This document shows, piece after piece, positions 22,721-33,682 of a stretch of 64,000 nucleotides of DNA (its first letter is position 1; each line of letters opens with the position of its first letter). The position numbers were made by a program, and so were the translations under genes. The notes below the pieces were generated by a model, which saw only the letters and a list, made by a program, of their open reading frames with translations, was not told the origin of the DNA and searched no databases. The stretch comes from Rheum nobile (Eukaryota; Streptophyta; Magnoliopsida; Caryophyllales; Polygonaceae): NCBI GenBank assembly GCA_027886185.1, contig WOAB01000719.1, positions 248,001-312,000 on the forward strand, in the 5' to 3' direction.

Positions 22721-23392
22721 TGTTTTGGGACGAAAAGATCGGATGACCTAAATCGCCTTAGACGGGGTAACTAGTCGATCGGGTGATAGAAAATAATCCA
22801 AACCAAATAGATAATAGACAAACAAGAAGTAAATGTAGAATAACGAGATGATTTTATTAGATGTCGTGTAAATCAGATCGAATCGAGATACAACTTATCG
22901 TAGTAAGACAAGAGATCGGGTAGGACTCGACCGGTGGCTTTTAGGTTGCGACCGGCGACGAATCAGCGTGGATGACTCTTTGAGAGCTAAGCTTAGAGCA
23001 AATGTGTTCTTCTGATGTGTTTCTGAGCGAGAAAATGGTTGTTGTCCTCACGTAATTGTGTGTGTGCCTCTTATCTTCTTCTTCGTCCAAATATGGCAAG
23101 TTCTTCATGCCTCTGACCGTTACATTTCGATTCCATCTTTATCTTCAACGCCGGGATTTTATTATGGAGATTATGTCACTAATTGCTGCTTATTATGGTG
23201 CTGTGTAAATGCTATGGCCGTTGATCAATCTTGGCATTTAATGCTTGGCGGGGTTTTCGCGATCTTGTCGGAGGGCGTTCGACTGGAGAAGTCCCGTCGC
23301 CTCCTCTAGGCTTTTCTCTTGTTCTTCCGATCCGTCGTGGGCTTGGGCTTGATTTGCTCGATCCATCTTCCCAGGGGATGCCAGGCCCAACA
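22721..23392 (-). repeat. 3' LTR of element A
   Basis: 672 bp, plus-strand reading TGTTTTGGGACG at 22721 to GGCCCAACA at 23392, giving TG...CA ends. Nearly the same sequence forms the LTRs of B, C and the solo LTR 56824-57489. Confidence 0.9.
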
Positions 23393-23681
23393 ATAGCCCC
23401 AAGTTGCCTTGGGCTTTCAGTTTAGGCAAGTAAAGCGGAGTCCGAGGCAACTTCTCTAGACACGATCTCTACCATCCTTTTTTTGGCGCGATTGTCTAGG
23501 GTTACGTGGCGTGCGATCGAGGCACGATGCGACGTCTCTGCAGGTCTTTACTTCCCTCCATAAATTCGGAGCAGAGGAGAGCGATTAGACTTCACTTCGT
23601 CTTCTCCTACAAGCTTCCTTGGTAAGTTTTCCATTTTCTCTAGCCATAGCTCTTCAATTACCTTCTCTTTTCGTCCTTGAA

Positions 23682-25600
23682 ATGGTTTCTAGCGAAGCTT
23701 CCGAGTCGTCGAAGATTCTTTCTGACTTGCGCGAGGGCGAAGCTCCTCCTCGCTTCATTTTGAAAGAGTCGGATGCTCTGACGAGCACTCCGTCCCAAGC
23801 AGAACTGGATCAAATTCTTCAAGTTGGAGGCTTTCCACCGGAGATGGTTGCCAAGCTGCCTCACCCGGATGAGAGGGCCGATGCGTGTTATGAAGGATGG
23901 GTTTGTTTTTACGCATACCCGTTTCGAATAGGGCATAAATTTCCTTTCTCTCCCCTTGTCAGGGATTTCTTAGCTACTTTGGCGTTGGCGCCATGTCAAG
24001 TGATGCCGTAGGCATGGAGGGTTCTTAGGGTCTTGGACCTTGTAAATGTCCGATCTGGGGCTGATTTTGATTTTGATGCTTTGTGGTACAACTACTTCAT
24101 TGGGTCGAAGAGCTCCTCACGCGTTCAGTTACGTATCCGACATGGTCGAAAGCCTCTGGTGCTGAATCTCGACTTGAACGACCGAGGATAGGGGTCGAAG
24201 TTCTTTTTTGTCGAATGCTTGTCTCTGGAGAAGGGGGGAGAGTGTCCGTTCTTGTTGACTGAGTGGCGAGTTGAGAGTACGTGTTTGTCTTCTTCTTTGC
24301 TTGTTTATGTGTCTTAACTTTTGTTTTAACTTTTCTTTTTTGTAGTTCCTGAACCAGAAGATCTGGAGGTGAGTAGCCGGTCGGAAGGCTTGTCAAAGAT
24401 TGTTCTTGGAGTTCCCGTGTCTGAGAGAAAGTTTGTGAACGTCAACCTGCTGTCGACGACTCCTGCTTCTCAAGACGACATGTCGAACATCTCATCATCT
24501 CGTGCAAAAGGTAGACTCTCGACTCTGGGAGTCCTTCTTTACTATTTTTTATTTCGTCGTGTGCTTTAGGATCTTCTCCTTTTTCATTGTCTTGTCGTGT
24601 CAGTTTCCCTTGGTGGTCGAACGAGTGCTCGTCTGAAGGTGGTGTCTGGAAAAGGCTTGATCGAACAGAGAAAGGCGGCGGCTAAGGCGGCATCGAGCAA
24701 GTCAATTCTGGCGGACCTGGCGCCCCCACTCAAAGTCGGTTCCAAGAGGAAGGCAGGTGCTCCCTCCGATGATGTCATGGCAGAGGCGATTTCCAAGAAG
24801 AAGGAGGCGCCCACTGAAGGAGTCGTCAAGATCGGCGCGGTCGGACAATCGATTGCCGACCTCTTTTACGCTCGGGACCCGACTTTGAAATCGAAAGTTG
24901 ACGACGCCTCTCCTCTGGACTGCATTGGTGAAGCGGGATGCTCCGCGTGGAAGGTGAGTTGTCTTTATTTTGTATTTCTCCCTCTTTCGTTGACTAAGTT
25001 TTCTAACTACTTGTTTGTACTTTCTTTCTTTAGTCTTTCCAGTACCTCTTGGGCGCGTATTCTGGCGTTAAAGCGATGGTTGCCAAGGCCGAGGAAAGAG
25101 CTGCCAGGTCGGAGTCCGCTCTTGCGTCCTTAAGGACCAAGTTGGAGGGATCAGAGAGCCGTTGTCGGGAGACTGAGCGCCGTCTCACCAGGGAGTTGAA
25201 GAGATGTCAAGAGGAGCTGGTTGTAAGCCGGAAAGAGTTTGAAGAGAGCCGATCAGGCGTTGAGGAAGAGGTGAAGCGGGCTCGGATCGTCGATGGCCAG
25301 ATCGCTGGTGACGTTGGTGCTTTTTACGCGCTGAAGTCACGCGTCGAAATGATCGAGGAGTTCGGCGAAGGCAAGCACGAGCTCTGGGACTTGAAGGCAG
25401 AGAAGGAGACCTTGGACTCCATGTTCCCAAAGGGCAACCCTGGTCAGGAGCTGTTTCGCTTGGCCGGCGTCGGAGAAGAGGCCGTGGACGAGGGTGCCGA
25501 CGAGGACGAGGCCCACTCTGGCGATGTCGAGCCGACTGACGAGGCGGCCTCTCTGGAACCAGCCCCTGCCGAAGGTAATGTTGTTGTCCTCGATGCATGA
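23682..25600 (+). pseudogene. Antisense spliced gene of element A
   Basis: On the strand opposite to gag-pol. ATG at 23682 opens MVSSEASESSK. Recognisable blocks are YAYPFRIGHKFPFSPLVRDF with LATLALAPCQVMP, resembling the plant putative gypsy-type transposon domain (Pfam PF04195-like). Then, after an intron, come EDLEVSSRSEGLSKIVLG, a basic segment, and a long coiled coil ending SMFPKGNPGQELFRLAGVGE with an acidic tail. Two stops break exon 1: after CQVMP (CAG to TAG) and in DRG-GSKFFF (TGG to TAG). The splice borders match those of the intact copy in element C. Confidence 0.7.
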
Positions 25601-25670
25601 TTTGCATTTCTTGCGTACTTTCGACTTTGTTTGCCCCACCTGCGTGTGTGTTTGAATATTATGTGTTTTG

Positions 25671-25784
25671 GCGACCCGTCCACCATCGTGGGTCGCAGAA
25701 TATTTCTAAGTGAATGTTGATAAAGTCCTACAGATGTGTAGGCAGACAATGTGTTTTGGCGACCCGTCCATCATTGTGGGTCGC
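25671..25784 (+). repeat. Twin hairpins downstream of the antisense gene (A)
   Basis: Two copies of GCGACCCG, a 10-base loop and CGGGTCGC-type arm, at 25671-25696 and 25759-25784, both preceded by TGTGTTTTG. The same pair lies at this position in elements B and C. It may mark RNA 3' end formation of the antisense transcript or be a cis signal of the element; neither is shown. Confidence 0.7.
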
Positions 25785-26323
25785 GTTTATGTATAAAAAT
25801 GTTTGTATTTTGATGCAATTTCGTCTTTACATATAGAATCGTATGCTAGTTTGTTTCGTACATGTTCGTCAGACTTTCAAGGGAATAGTCGGTGACGCTT
25901 TATGTATGTCGGTTTTGCCCGTGTGCTCCGTCGAGTGGGGCTCCGCCGTATGTATGTGTGTAGAGCAGGCCTGCGATTTGTTTGTGTATTGTGTTAGTCA
26001 TGACTTTATGCCGGGGAGGTAAGCAATATGTTTCTATTGCGTGAATGTAATAAGGTGTCGTACCTTATGTTTTATGTAAGGCATGCGGTGTGCCGACGTG
26101 CCTGTGTTGTCATCTCCCCGTGTTCCGATCGATCGTGTAATGTAATGTAAGCGCTTTTTGCGGATGACTGGATCCAGTGTATATGTCAATGCTGTTCTGT
26201 ATTTGTATTTTGTAAGGAGGAAGTCCTCGCTTAGTGTTAGATGATAACATGTAAAAGAAGATAGTGATGTATATGTGATAGTAAGTGATGTATAAAATTG
26301 TGTAATGCTTTACCTTGTTTGAT
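25785..26323. other. Untranslated stretch between hairpins and end of pol (A)
   Basis: About 540 bp with no coding block on either strand. It contains words repeated in B and C, such as GTAATGTAATGTAAGCGC and GATGTACATG-like runs. The pol reading of the opposite strand ends at 26324. Confidence 0.6.
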
Positions 26324-29300
26324 TCAGAAATGGTATAGCTTTAGATGTGTTGCGTTCCAATTTCTTGGGATTGGTTGTCCGTCCTTGTCTTCTAACTGGT
26401 ATGCTCCTTGTCCGACTACTTCGGTGATTAAGTAGGGTCCTTCCCATTGTGGTGCGAGCTTCCGTCGGACGGATTCTTGGTGTTCTGGAATGTTTTCCTG
26501 AGGACCCAATCTCCGACCTTGAATGCCTTGATCCGGACGTTCTTGTTGTAACTCCTTGCTACCTGTTGTTGAAACCTGACCATCCTGATTCGGGCTTTCT
26601 CTCTGATTTCGTCCGCTGTGTCCAGATTGTGTGCTAGTTCGATGTCGTTTTGTGCATTTGTCTGAAGGTTGCAGCGAGCGGTCGGAACCAATAACTCAGT
26701 CGGGATGACCGCCTCACTCCCATATACGAGAGAGAAAGGCGATTGCCCGGTCGCATTCTTTGGAGTAGTCCTATCGGACTAGAGAATAAGTGGGAGTTCG
26801 TCTGCCCATTTGCCTTTAGCCCCTGTGAGGCGTTTCTTGAGGTTGTTGATAATGATCTTGTTGTTGGATTCGGCTTGTCCGTTGGATTGCGGATACCGAG
26901 GTGTGGATGTGACCAACTTGATGTTCCATTGGTCGCAGAAGGCTCGGGTCTTATGACTGATGAATTGTGAGCCATTGTCGCACACAATTTCTGATGGGAC
27001 GCCAAATCTGCACAAGATATTGCGTTTTATGAATGAAATGACATGTTGATCTTTTACCTCTCTATAGGCTTCTGCTTCGATCCATTTAGAAAAGTAGTCC
27101 GTCATGGCGAGGAAGAAAACTCTTTGTCCCGACGCGGGCGGAAGCTTCCCGACAATGTCCATTCCCCACCTCATAAAGGGCCATTGAGCCAAAGTCGGAT
27201 GGAGGAGCTCTAAGGTTTGATGATGGACGGGCGCGTGCCGCTGACAGGCGTCGCACTTCTTAGTGTACTCCATAGCATCTTTGTTCATCGTGGGCTAGTA
27301 GTACCCGTTCCGCAGAGCTTTCCCTGAGAGGTTTCGTCCGCCGGTGTGGTTCCCACATTCTCCTTCGTGTAACGATTGTAAGATACGTCCGATTTCTGGA
27401 GTCTTGAGGCATCGTATGAGTAGCCCTGTGACAGATCTTTTGTACAAGATGTTATCTAGGATATCGAAAGAGAGTGCTTGTACCTTGAGCTTTTTTGCTT
27501 CTATCTTGTCGTCGGGCAGAATGCCGTCTTTTAACCATCTGATGTAAGGTAGCATCCAGTCGTCATTGGTGTCGACGATGTCTTCTTCTGGTCGGTCGCC
27601 TATTTCCATGGCGACGAGTTCTTCAAGCGGTGTTGTTGACTCGACGGATGTCCTTGGGACGGCTGGCGTCATGATGTGGGCCAATGGTATGTATGGAAAT
27701 TCTTTCGGGTCCAAGGCGGATCCTAGGTTGGCGAGTGCGTCAGCTTGGGAGTTAAGATCCCTGGGTACCTGTCTGATGTCAAATGTTTGAAATTGTCCGA
27801 TCAGCTTCTTGGCTACCTCCAAGTAGGCTATCATTCTGACGTCTTTAGCGTTATACGACCCTTGTATCTGGTTCACGACTAGCATGGAGTCACAAATGAC
27901 TTCGATCTCTCGGACCCCTAGGTCACGAGCCAGGATGAGTCTGAATATGAGTGCCTCATACTCAGCTTCGTTGTTAGTCGCATCCTACTCACATCTGACG
28001 GCCTAGGCTATCTTGTCCCCTTGTGGCGATTTTAGCACGACCCCTAGCCCCGATCCTCTGGCGTTCGACGCACCATCGGTGTGGAGTTCCCATGTGCATG
28101 TTTCTTCTGTTGCGAGCAATTGCGTTGCTTCTCTTGTGGCTTCTTGTTCTACGGTTGGGCTAAAATCAGCCACAAAGTCAGCTAAGGCCTGCGACTTGAT
28201 TGCCGTCCTTGGCTCATATTCGATGTCGTAACCGCTGAGGTGTATGGCCCATTTGGTCATTCGTCCTGTGAACTCGGGTTTCCTCATGATTGCTCTCATG
28301 GGATGATTAGTGCGGAAAGTAATAGTATGGAATTCGAAATAAGGTTTAAGTTTGTTCGATGCCATTACCAATGATAGTACGAGCTTTTCAAGTGACGAAT
28401 ACCTCGTTTCTGCCGGTAACAGCGTCCGACTAACATAGTATATTGGCGACTGCTTGGCGTCTTCTTCTCTGACCAGTACTGCGCTTACGGCTGATTCTGA
28501 CACTGCAAGATATAGAAATAAGGGCTCATCGCCTTTAGGTTTGGTCAGTAACAAGGGACTGGCCAAGTATTCCTTCAAGTTTTGGAACGCCATTTCGTGC
28601 TCTTCCGTCCATTGAAAGGACTTGTTCTTCTTGAGAGAGTCAGGGAAGGGTTTGCATTTGTTGGATGATTTGGAGATGAATCTGTTCAGAGCTGCTATCC
28701 GACCTGTAAGTTTCTGTATGTCTTTGATGCATCGGGGGGATCGGAGGTTGATGAGAGCCTTGATCTATTCCGGGCTGGCTTCTATTCCTCTTTGTGTCAC
28801 CATGTACCCCAAGAACTTTCCTGACGATACTCCGAAGGAGCACTTAGTAGGGTTTAGTTTCATGTTATACCTTTTTAGCACTTCGAAGCTGTCGCGAAGG
28901 TGGTCGATGTGATCTTCTTTCTTTTTTGATTTGACCAACATGTCGTCTATGTAGACTTCCATTGTGTCCCCAATTTGGTCTTTGAACATTTTGTTGACTA
29001 GTCGTTGATACGTAGCCCCTGCATTTTTTAGACCAAAAGGCATTACTCTATAGCAATAGATACCTTGGCTAGTGACGAACGCTATTTTTTCTTGGTCTTC
29101 GGGTTCCATGAGGATTTGATTGTAGCCACTGAAGGCGTCCATGAAGGTAAGCATTTCATGTCCCGCCGTTGCGTCGACCATAGCATCGATGTGGGGTAGA
29201 GGAAACGAGTCTTTGGGACAAGCCTTGTTGAGGTCTGTGAAGTCGATACAGACTCTCCACTTGCCATTCTTCTTCTGGACTACGACCACGTTGGCTAGCC

Positions 29301-29664
29301 ACTCGGGATAATGGACCTCCCTGATTTTTCCTGTTTCCAATAAGCTCTTGACTTCATCATCGACTATCTTGTTCCGCTCGGGAGCGAACTTCCTGCGTTT
29401 TTGCTTGACAGGGGGATGAGATGGATCTACATTCAATTTATGTGTAATAACGTTTGGAGATATTCCGACCATGTCCTCATGCGACCATGCGAAACAATCG
29501 GCATTGGTCCTGAGAAAGTCGAGGAGTTGTTGTCTGGTCGAGTCGTCCAAGTCCGACCCGACCCTTACCGTTTGGTTTGGCTTTGAGGGATCTAGTGCGA
29601 TCTCGTCGAGTTTTTCCATTTCTGGTTCGACGTACCGACTAGGTCCTTCGCCGCTCTGTGGTTG
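26324..29664 (-). pseudogene. pol of element A: RT, RNase H, second RNase H, integrase
   Basis: Follows the UAG at 29665-29667 in the same frame. RT shows FPLPHIDAMVDATAGHEMLT, MDAFSGYNQILM and the catalytic YIDDMLVKS. RNase H follows, then a second RNase H with LHTDGASNARGSGLGVV, NNEAEYEALIF, a VCDSMLVVNQ block and SQADALANLG. Integrase has the HHCC zinc domain (HEGECGNHTGGR, CDACQRHAPVHH) and DDE residues in WGMDIVGKLP, IVCDNGSQF and NGQAESNNKI. It ends with PIPRNWNATHLKLYHF. Stops: CAG to TAG in SPEQIK (28765) and IAQAV, TGG to TAG in CEWD, YYWP and LILW. A frameshift lies near 26450. Confidence 0.9.
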
Positions 29665-29667
29665 CTA
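29659..29667 (-). promoter_or_regulatory. PR/RT junction stop in readthrough-type context (A)
   Basis: The gag-PR frame ends TAG and continues in the same frame with CAA CCA. TAG-CAR-YYA is the context known to promote tobamovirus-type readthrough. The same stop and context occur at 35930 (CAATCA) and 45881 (CAACCA). See findings. Confidence 0.6.
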
Positions 29668-31913
29668 TGCGGTCTTGTGTTCGACTGCGCTCTTCATAGA
29701 AGCGACATAGCACTCCTTAGCGGTCCTTTGATCTCCTTTGATTTCTTGGACTCCCCATTCAGTGGGGAATTTGATGACTTGATGATATGTTGAAGGTACT
29801 GCCTTCATAACGTGTATCCATGGCCTGCCAAGAATACAATTATAGGGAGACGGACAATCTAGGACTAAGAATTTCACCTGTCGGTTGATTCCCTCAGCGT
29901 ATGTGGTTAGAATGATTTCACCGGTCGTATGCTTGACCTCACCGCTAAACCCGACCAGTGGGGTCGACTTTTTGATTAGGTCGTCTTCGATCAGACCTAT
30001 CTCTTTAAGGGCATCAAGGGTTAAGAGGTTTGTCGAACTCCCTGTATCGATTAGTACTCTCTGTATTAAGCAATTACCAATGGACAAAGAGATTACCAGA
30101 CCGTCGTGGTGACTATCCGACCCGTTGGAGTCAGACTCGTCAAATGTGACCGTCGGAAGGTTGGAGGTCTTCTTTAGCTTGAATTCTGACGTCTCGGGCT
30201 TGTCGCCCTTGCTTTCCTTGGCATGCCGCTTAGCCGCGGAGTATGTGTTCCCACATATGTCCGATCCACCTGAAATAGTATTGACAATTTTTGTATGGAC
30301 GGGAGATGGGGGTTTGTTCTGTTTTACCTGATCTCGACGTTCCATGGTAGCTTTCGCCCGCTCTGAGATTACGTCGCGCATGAGCCCTTGTGAGAGTAAC
30401 CTAGCGACTTCCTTTCGCAGGGCGATGCACTTGTCGGTCGAATGACCGTGGTCGCCGTGGAATTCGCACCATCGGTTCATGTCTTTCTTGACATTCGGTC
30501 GGTCGCTCTTTCGGAGCCATCTTACCTCTTTTCCATACTTGTCGAAACTCTTGACGAGCTCTGACACAGAAACATTGAAGTTATAAGACTGGACCTTAGG
30601 AGGCAACGCCGGACCGTCTCTCCAATCCTGTGACCTGTCTTGGAAAGAGTTTACCTGGTTCGGCTCGTTTCGATTACGAGAGTAGGGGTGAGGACGTCTG
30701 TCTCGACGGTTGTCGGAGGGATTTTTACGATCGGATGGATCGGATCCGTGTGAGGCTTTTCGCGACTCACGATCCTCTTCCAATCTTACTTCTGCCATGG
30801 TCTTGGCCTGGACATCTTCGAAACTTCTACACGGGTACTTGGTAATTTCATTGTAGAGATTGCTGTCTTTGACCAGACCTTGTCGGAAGGCTTCGATGGA
30901 GGTTGTGACATCACAGTGGGGGATCGCCACTTTCTCCTTATTGTACCTGTTGAGATAATTCCGAAGAGGTTCGTTATACCTTTGTGTGACTCGGTAGAGG
31001 TCACTTGATTGTCTCTCGAGCCTCCGACTGCTGGCGAACTGACTCTTGAAAGAGTTGACCAGATCCGCAAATGATGCAATCATTCCCTGAGGCAAACGCA
31101 TAAACCAAGTTAGTGCGGGGCCCGCGAGGGTCGTGCCAAAACTTTTGCACATGACGGCCTCGCGGCTCTCCCTTGAAACGGATGCAGCCATTAGTTTTTG
31201 TTTATAGAGAGAGATATGGTCATCTGGATCGGTGGTGCCGTCGAACGTCGTTATGTTGGGGAGATGGAACTTCTTGGGGATCTCGACCCTTGCGATTTCT
31301 TCAATGAACGGGGATTCTTCGAATCCATCGGATGCTTCCCTCTCGATTGGTTGCGGGACTCCTGGGAGCCTATTGAAGCGATCGTCGATCGTCTTCATGT
31401 GTCGGCCGAGCGTCTGCTGGAAAAGAGCCAGGACATCTGGCGGATTGGTAACTTGTGGTTCGTCGATTCGGGCCCCTGCCGACCTGATCGGTGTGGAAAA
31501 AGTGACATTGTTAGTCGAAAACGGATTAGAAAAAGGAATTCGAGATGTACCCTCTGTGTGTCCGGGCCGTCGTATGCTCGGAGGTGTTGGCTCGATGTTG
31601 TCCATGTCGAGGCGCGTTCGGACGCTGCCGTGGATGGGCATGTTCCTGGATCCTGAGGCCATCGATTGTACCTGCGACTTAATAGACTCATTTCACGGGT
31701 TAGTTGTGCGATCTCGGCCTCAGATTGGGTCGACAGGGCGGATAAGGTTTCGGTCTTTTGGCGTTGATGGGCTAGTTCCTCTTGAAGGGTGGCCATTTTC
31801 TGGGAAAGTTCTTGGAACTGGGTTGGAGTAGGATTTTCGGTCGTGTTTCCTGGAGCTTGGGTTTCATCTACGAGACGTGGTTCTTCAGTGTTGGCAGGTG
31901 GGTCGATAGTCAT
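29668..31913 (-). pseudogene. gag-protease of element A
   Basis: ATG at 31913 opens MTIDPPANTEEPRL. A coiled region (LSQKMATLQEELAHQRQK) follows. One base is missing near 31685, shifting the frame, after which the reading is open for 665 codons. It contains a retrotransposon gag domain (SFKSQFASSRRLERQSSDLY, RYNEPLRNYLNRYNKEKVA), a zinc-knuckle-like WCEFHGDHGHSTDKC, and an aspartic protease with VLIDTGSSTNLLTLDALK. It ends at the shared UAG. Confidence 0.88.
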
Positions 31914-31948
31914 GGTTGAAAAGTTTTGGAAGGGTGATCGGCAAGTTG

Positions 31949-31968
31949 CCCCACGGTGGGCGCCAAAT
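31949..31968 (-). other. Primer-binding site of element A
   Basis: Directly inside the 5' LTR the minus strand reads ATTTGGCGCCCACCGTGGGG. The TGGCGCC start resembles sites used by tRNA-primed plant gypsy elements such as those using tRNA-Asp, but the exact tRNA was not determined. The same sequence is in B and C. Confidence 0.65.
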
Positions 31969-32357
31969 TATTTTGGGACGAAAAGATCGGATGACCTAAA
32001 TGGTTGTTGTCCTCACGTAATTGTATGTGTGCCTCTTATCTTCTTCTTCGTCCAAATATGGCAAGTTCTTCATGCCTCTGACCGTTACATTTCGATTCCA
32101 TCTTTATCTTCAACGCCGGGATTTTATTATGGAGATTCTGTCACTAATTGCTGCTTATTATGGTGTTGTGTAAATGCTATGGCCGTTGATCAATCTTGGC
32201 ATTTAATGCTTGGCGGGGTTTTCGCGATCTTGTCGGAGGGCGTTCGACTGGAGAAGTCCCGTCGCCTCCTTTGGGCTTTTCTCTTGTTCTTCCGATCCAT
32301 CGTGGGCTTGGGCTTGATTTGCTCGATCCATCTTCCCATGGGATGCCAGGCCCAACA
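31969..32357 (-). repeat. 5' LTR of element A with internal deletion
   Basis: 389 bp against 672 bp for the 3' LTR. After GATGACCTAAAT the sequence jumps to GGTTGTTGTCCTCACG, removing about 285 bp, with AAT microhomology at the join. The inner end reads TA instead of TG/CA. Confidence 0.88.
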
Positions 32358-32362
32358 CTATC

Positions 32363-32582
32363 CATAACTTTATATATAATAAAAATTGGCTAATTAATTT
32401 TGAAGCGGGGATATCCACATCCCTAACATTAATACTACTAAAACGATAAAGAATAATCAAATTGTTCATCTAATACATGAAAGTGAAACCCTAAACATAA
32501 AATCTCATAAGATGTTCAAAATTGTTACAAATTATGAAAAACTTCCTTGTATACTACATTGGTTGTAGTATTAGATCTTTTT
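32363..32582 (-). other. 3' flank of the Helitron helicase gene
   Basis: About 220 bp between element A and the helicase stop. It is Helitron DNA downstream of the ORF, A+T-rich and without genes. Confidence 0.6.
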
Positions 32583-32955
32583 TGTTTTTTTATCGCATAT
32601 TAAAATCTCCAAACCTTTCTTGTTGGTAACTCTTGATGATGCAACATAAAACTGACCATGAGTGAAAATAAGGCGTGAAAGATACAAACCGACATTTGCA
32701 AGTGATTGGCCCCGACTCTTGTTTATCGTCATAGCAAAACAGACACTCAAGGGAAATTGACTTTATTGAAACTTGAACGGGTATGGAGTGTCTGATGGTG
32801 ACATGAGCATGCGAGGAATAAAAACTTGTCTGATATTGTTGCTTGAAATATTCTTCCTTGTTTGACATGACTGCCGAGCTGCATGGTTATCAATCTTGTC
32901 CTATTACATAAACCTGAAGACTGATCAATATTTCGAAGCAACATAATAAGGACAT
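32583..32955 (-). pseudogene. Helitron helicase, C-terminal part
   Basis: Minus-strand reading with shifts: LLRNIDQSSGLCNRTRLITM, QLGSHV, VFIPRMLMSPSD, then FPLSVCFAMTINKSRGQSLA, NVGLYLSRLIFTHGQFYVA, SSRVTNKKGLEILICDK and TAA near 32584. These are the last motifs of the Pif1-type helicase of plant Helitrons. The upstream part is at 52799-53300, separated by element B. A stop and small indels mark decay. Confidence 0.85.
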
Positions 32956-33627
32956 TGTTGGGCCTGACATCCCCTGGGAAGGTGGATCGAGCAAGACAAG
33001 CCCAGGCCCACGACGGATCGGAAGAACATAAGAGAAACCCAGAGAAGGCGACGAGGCTTCTCCAGTCGAACGTCCTCCGACAAGATCGCGAAGATCCCGC
33101 CAAGCATTAAATGCCAGGATTGATCAACGGCCACAACATTTACACAACACCATAATAGCAGCAATTAGTGACAGAATCTCCGTAATTAAATCCCGGCGTT
33201 GAAGATAAGGATGGGATCAAAATATAACGGTCAGAGGCACGAAGAACTTACCATATATGGACGAAGAGGAAGATAAGAGGGGGACGGATACAAGCACGTT
33301 ACACACTCAAGCATTCTCGTTCAGAAACAAAACAGAACAACACTTTCACTGCCCGTCTAGCTCTCCAGCAATCACCCCCGCTTATTCGCCACCGGTCGCA
33401 ACCTAAGAATTACCGGTCGAATCCAATAAGATCACTCTGCCTTATTACGATAAGTTGTATCTCGATTCAATCCGATCAATATATTATCTAATAAAATCAT
33501 TTCGCTATTCTGCATTTGCTCTTTGCTTGTCTATTATCTATTTGGTTTGGATTGTTTTCTATCACCCGATCGACTAGTTACCCCGTCTAAGGCGATTTAG
33601 GTCGTCCGATCTTTTCTCCCCAAAACA
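32956..33627 (+). repeat. 5' LTR of element B
   Basis: 672 bp, TGTTGGGCCTGACATCCCC to CCCCAAAACA. Followed one base later by the primer-binding site TTTGGCGCCCACCGTGGGG at 33629-33647. Confidence 0.92.
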
Positions 33628-33682
33628 ATTTGGCGCCCACCGTGGGGCAACTTGCCGATCATCATTCCGAAACTTTCCAACC

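Larger units (their letters stand above)
22721..32357 (-). mobile_element. Ty3/gypsy (Tat-like) LTR retrotransposon A
   Basis: Complete element on the minus strand, flanked by 5-bp duplication CTATC (22716-22720 and 32358-32362). It has a 3' LTR 22721-23392, a 5' LTR 31969-32357 shortened by an internal deletion, a primer-binding site, gag-pol 31913-26324, an antisense gene 23682-25600 and twin hairpins. The presence of a second RNase H domain after the first and of an antisense gene before the 3' LTR fits the Tat lineage. Gag-pol has frameshifts and several stops, so this copy is not autonomous. Confidence 0.92.

Noticed and set aside
31198..31831. Long plus-strand frames opposite gag of element A
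   Set aside because: They mirror gag on the other strand in all copies and have no domain of their own; shadows.
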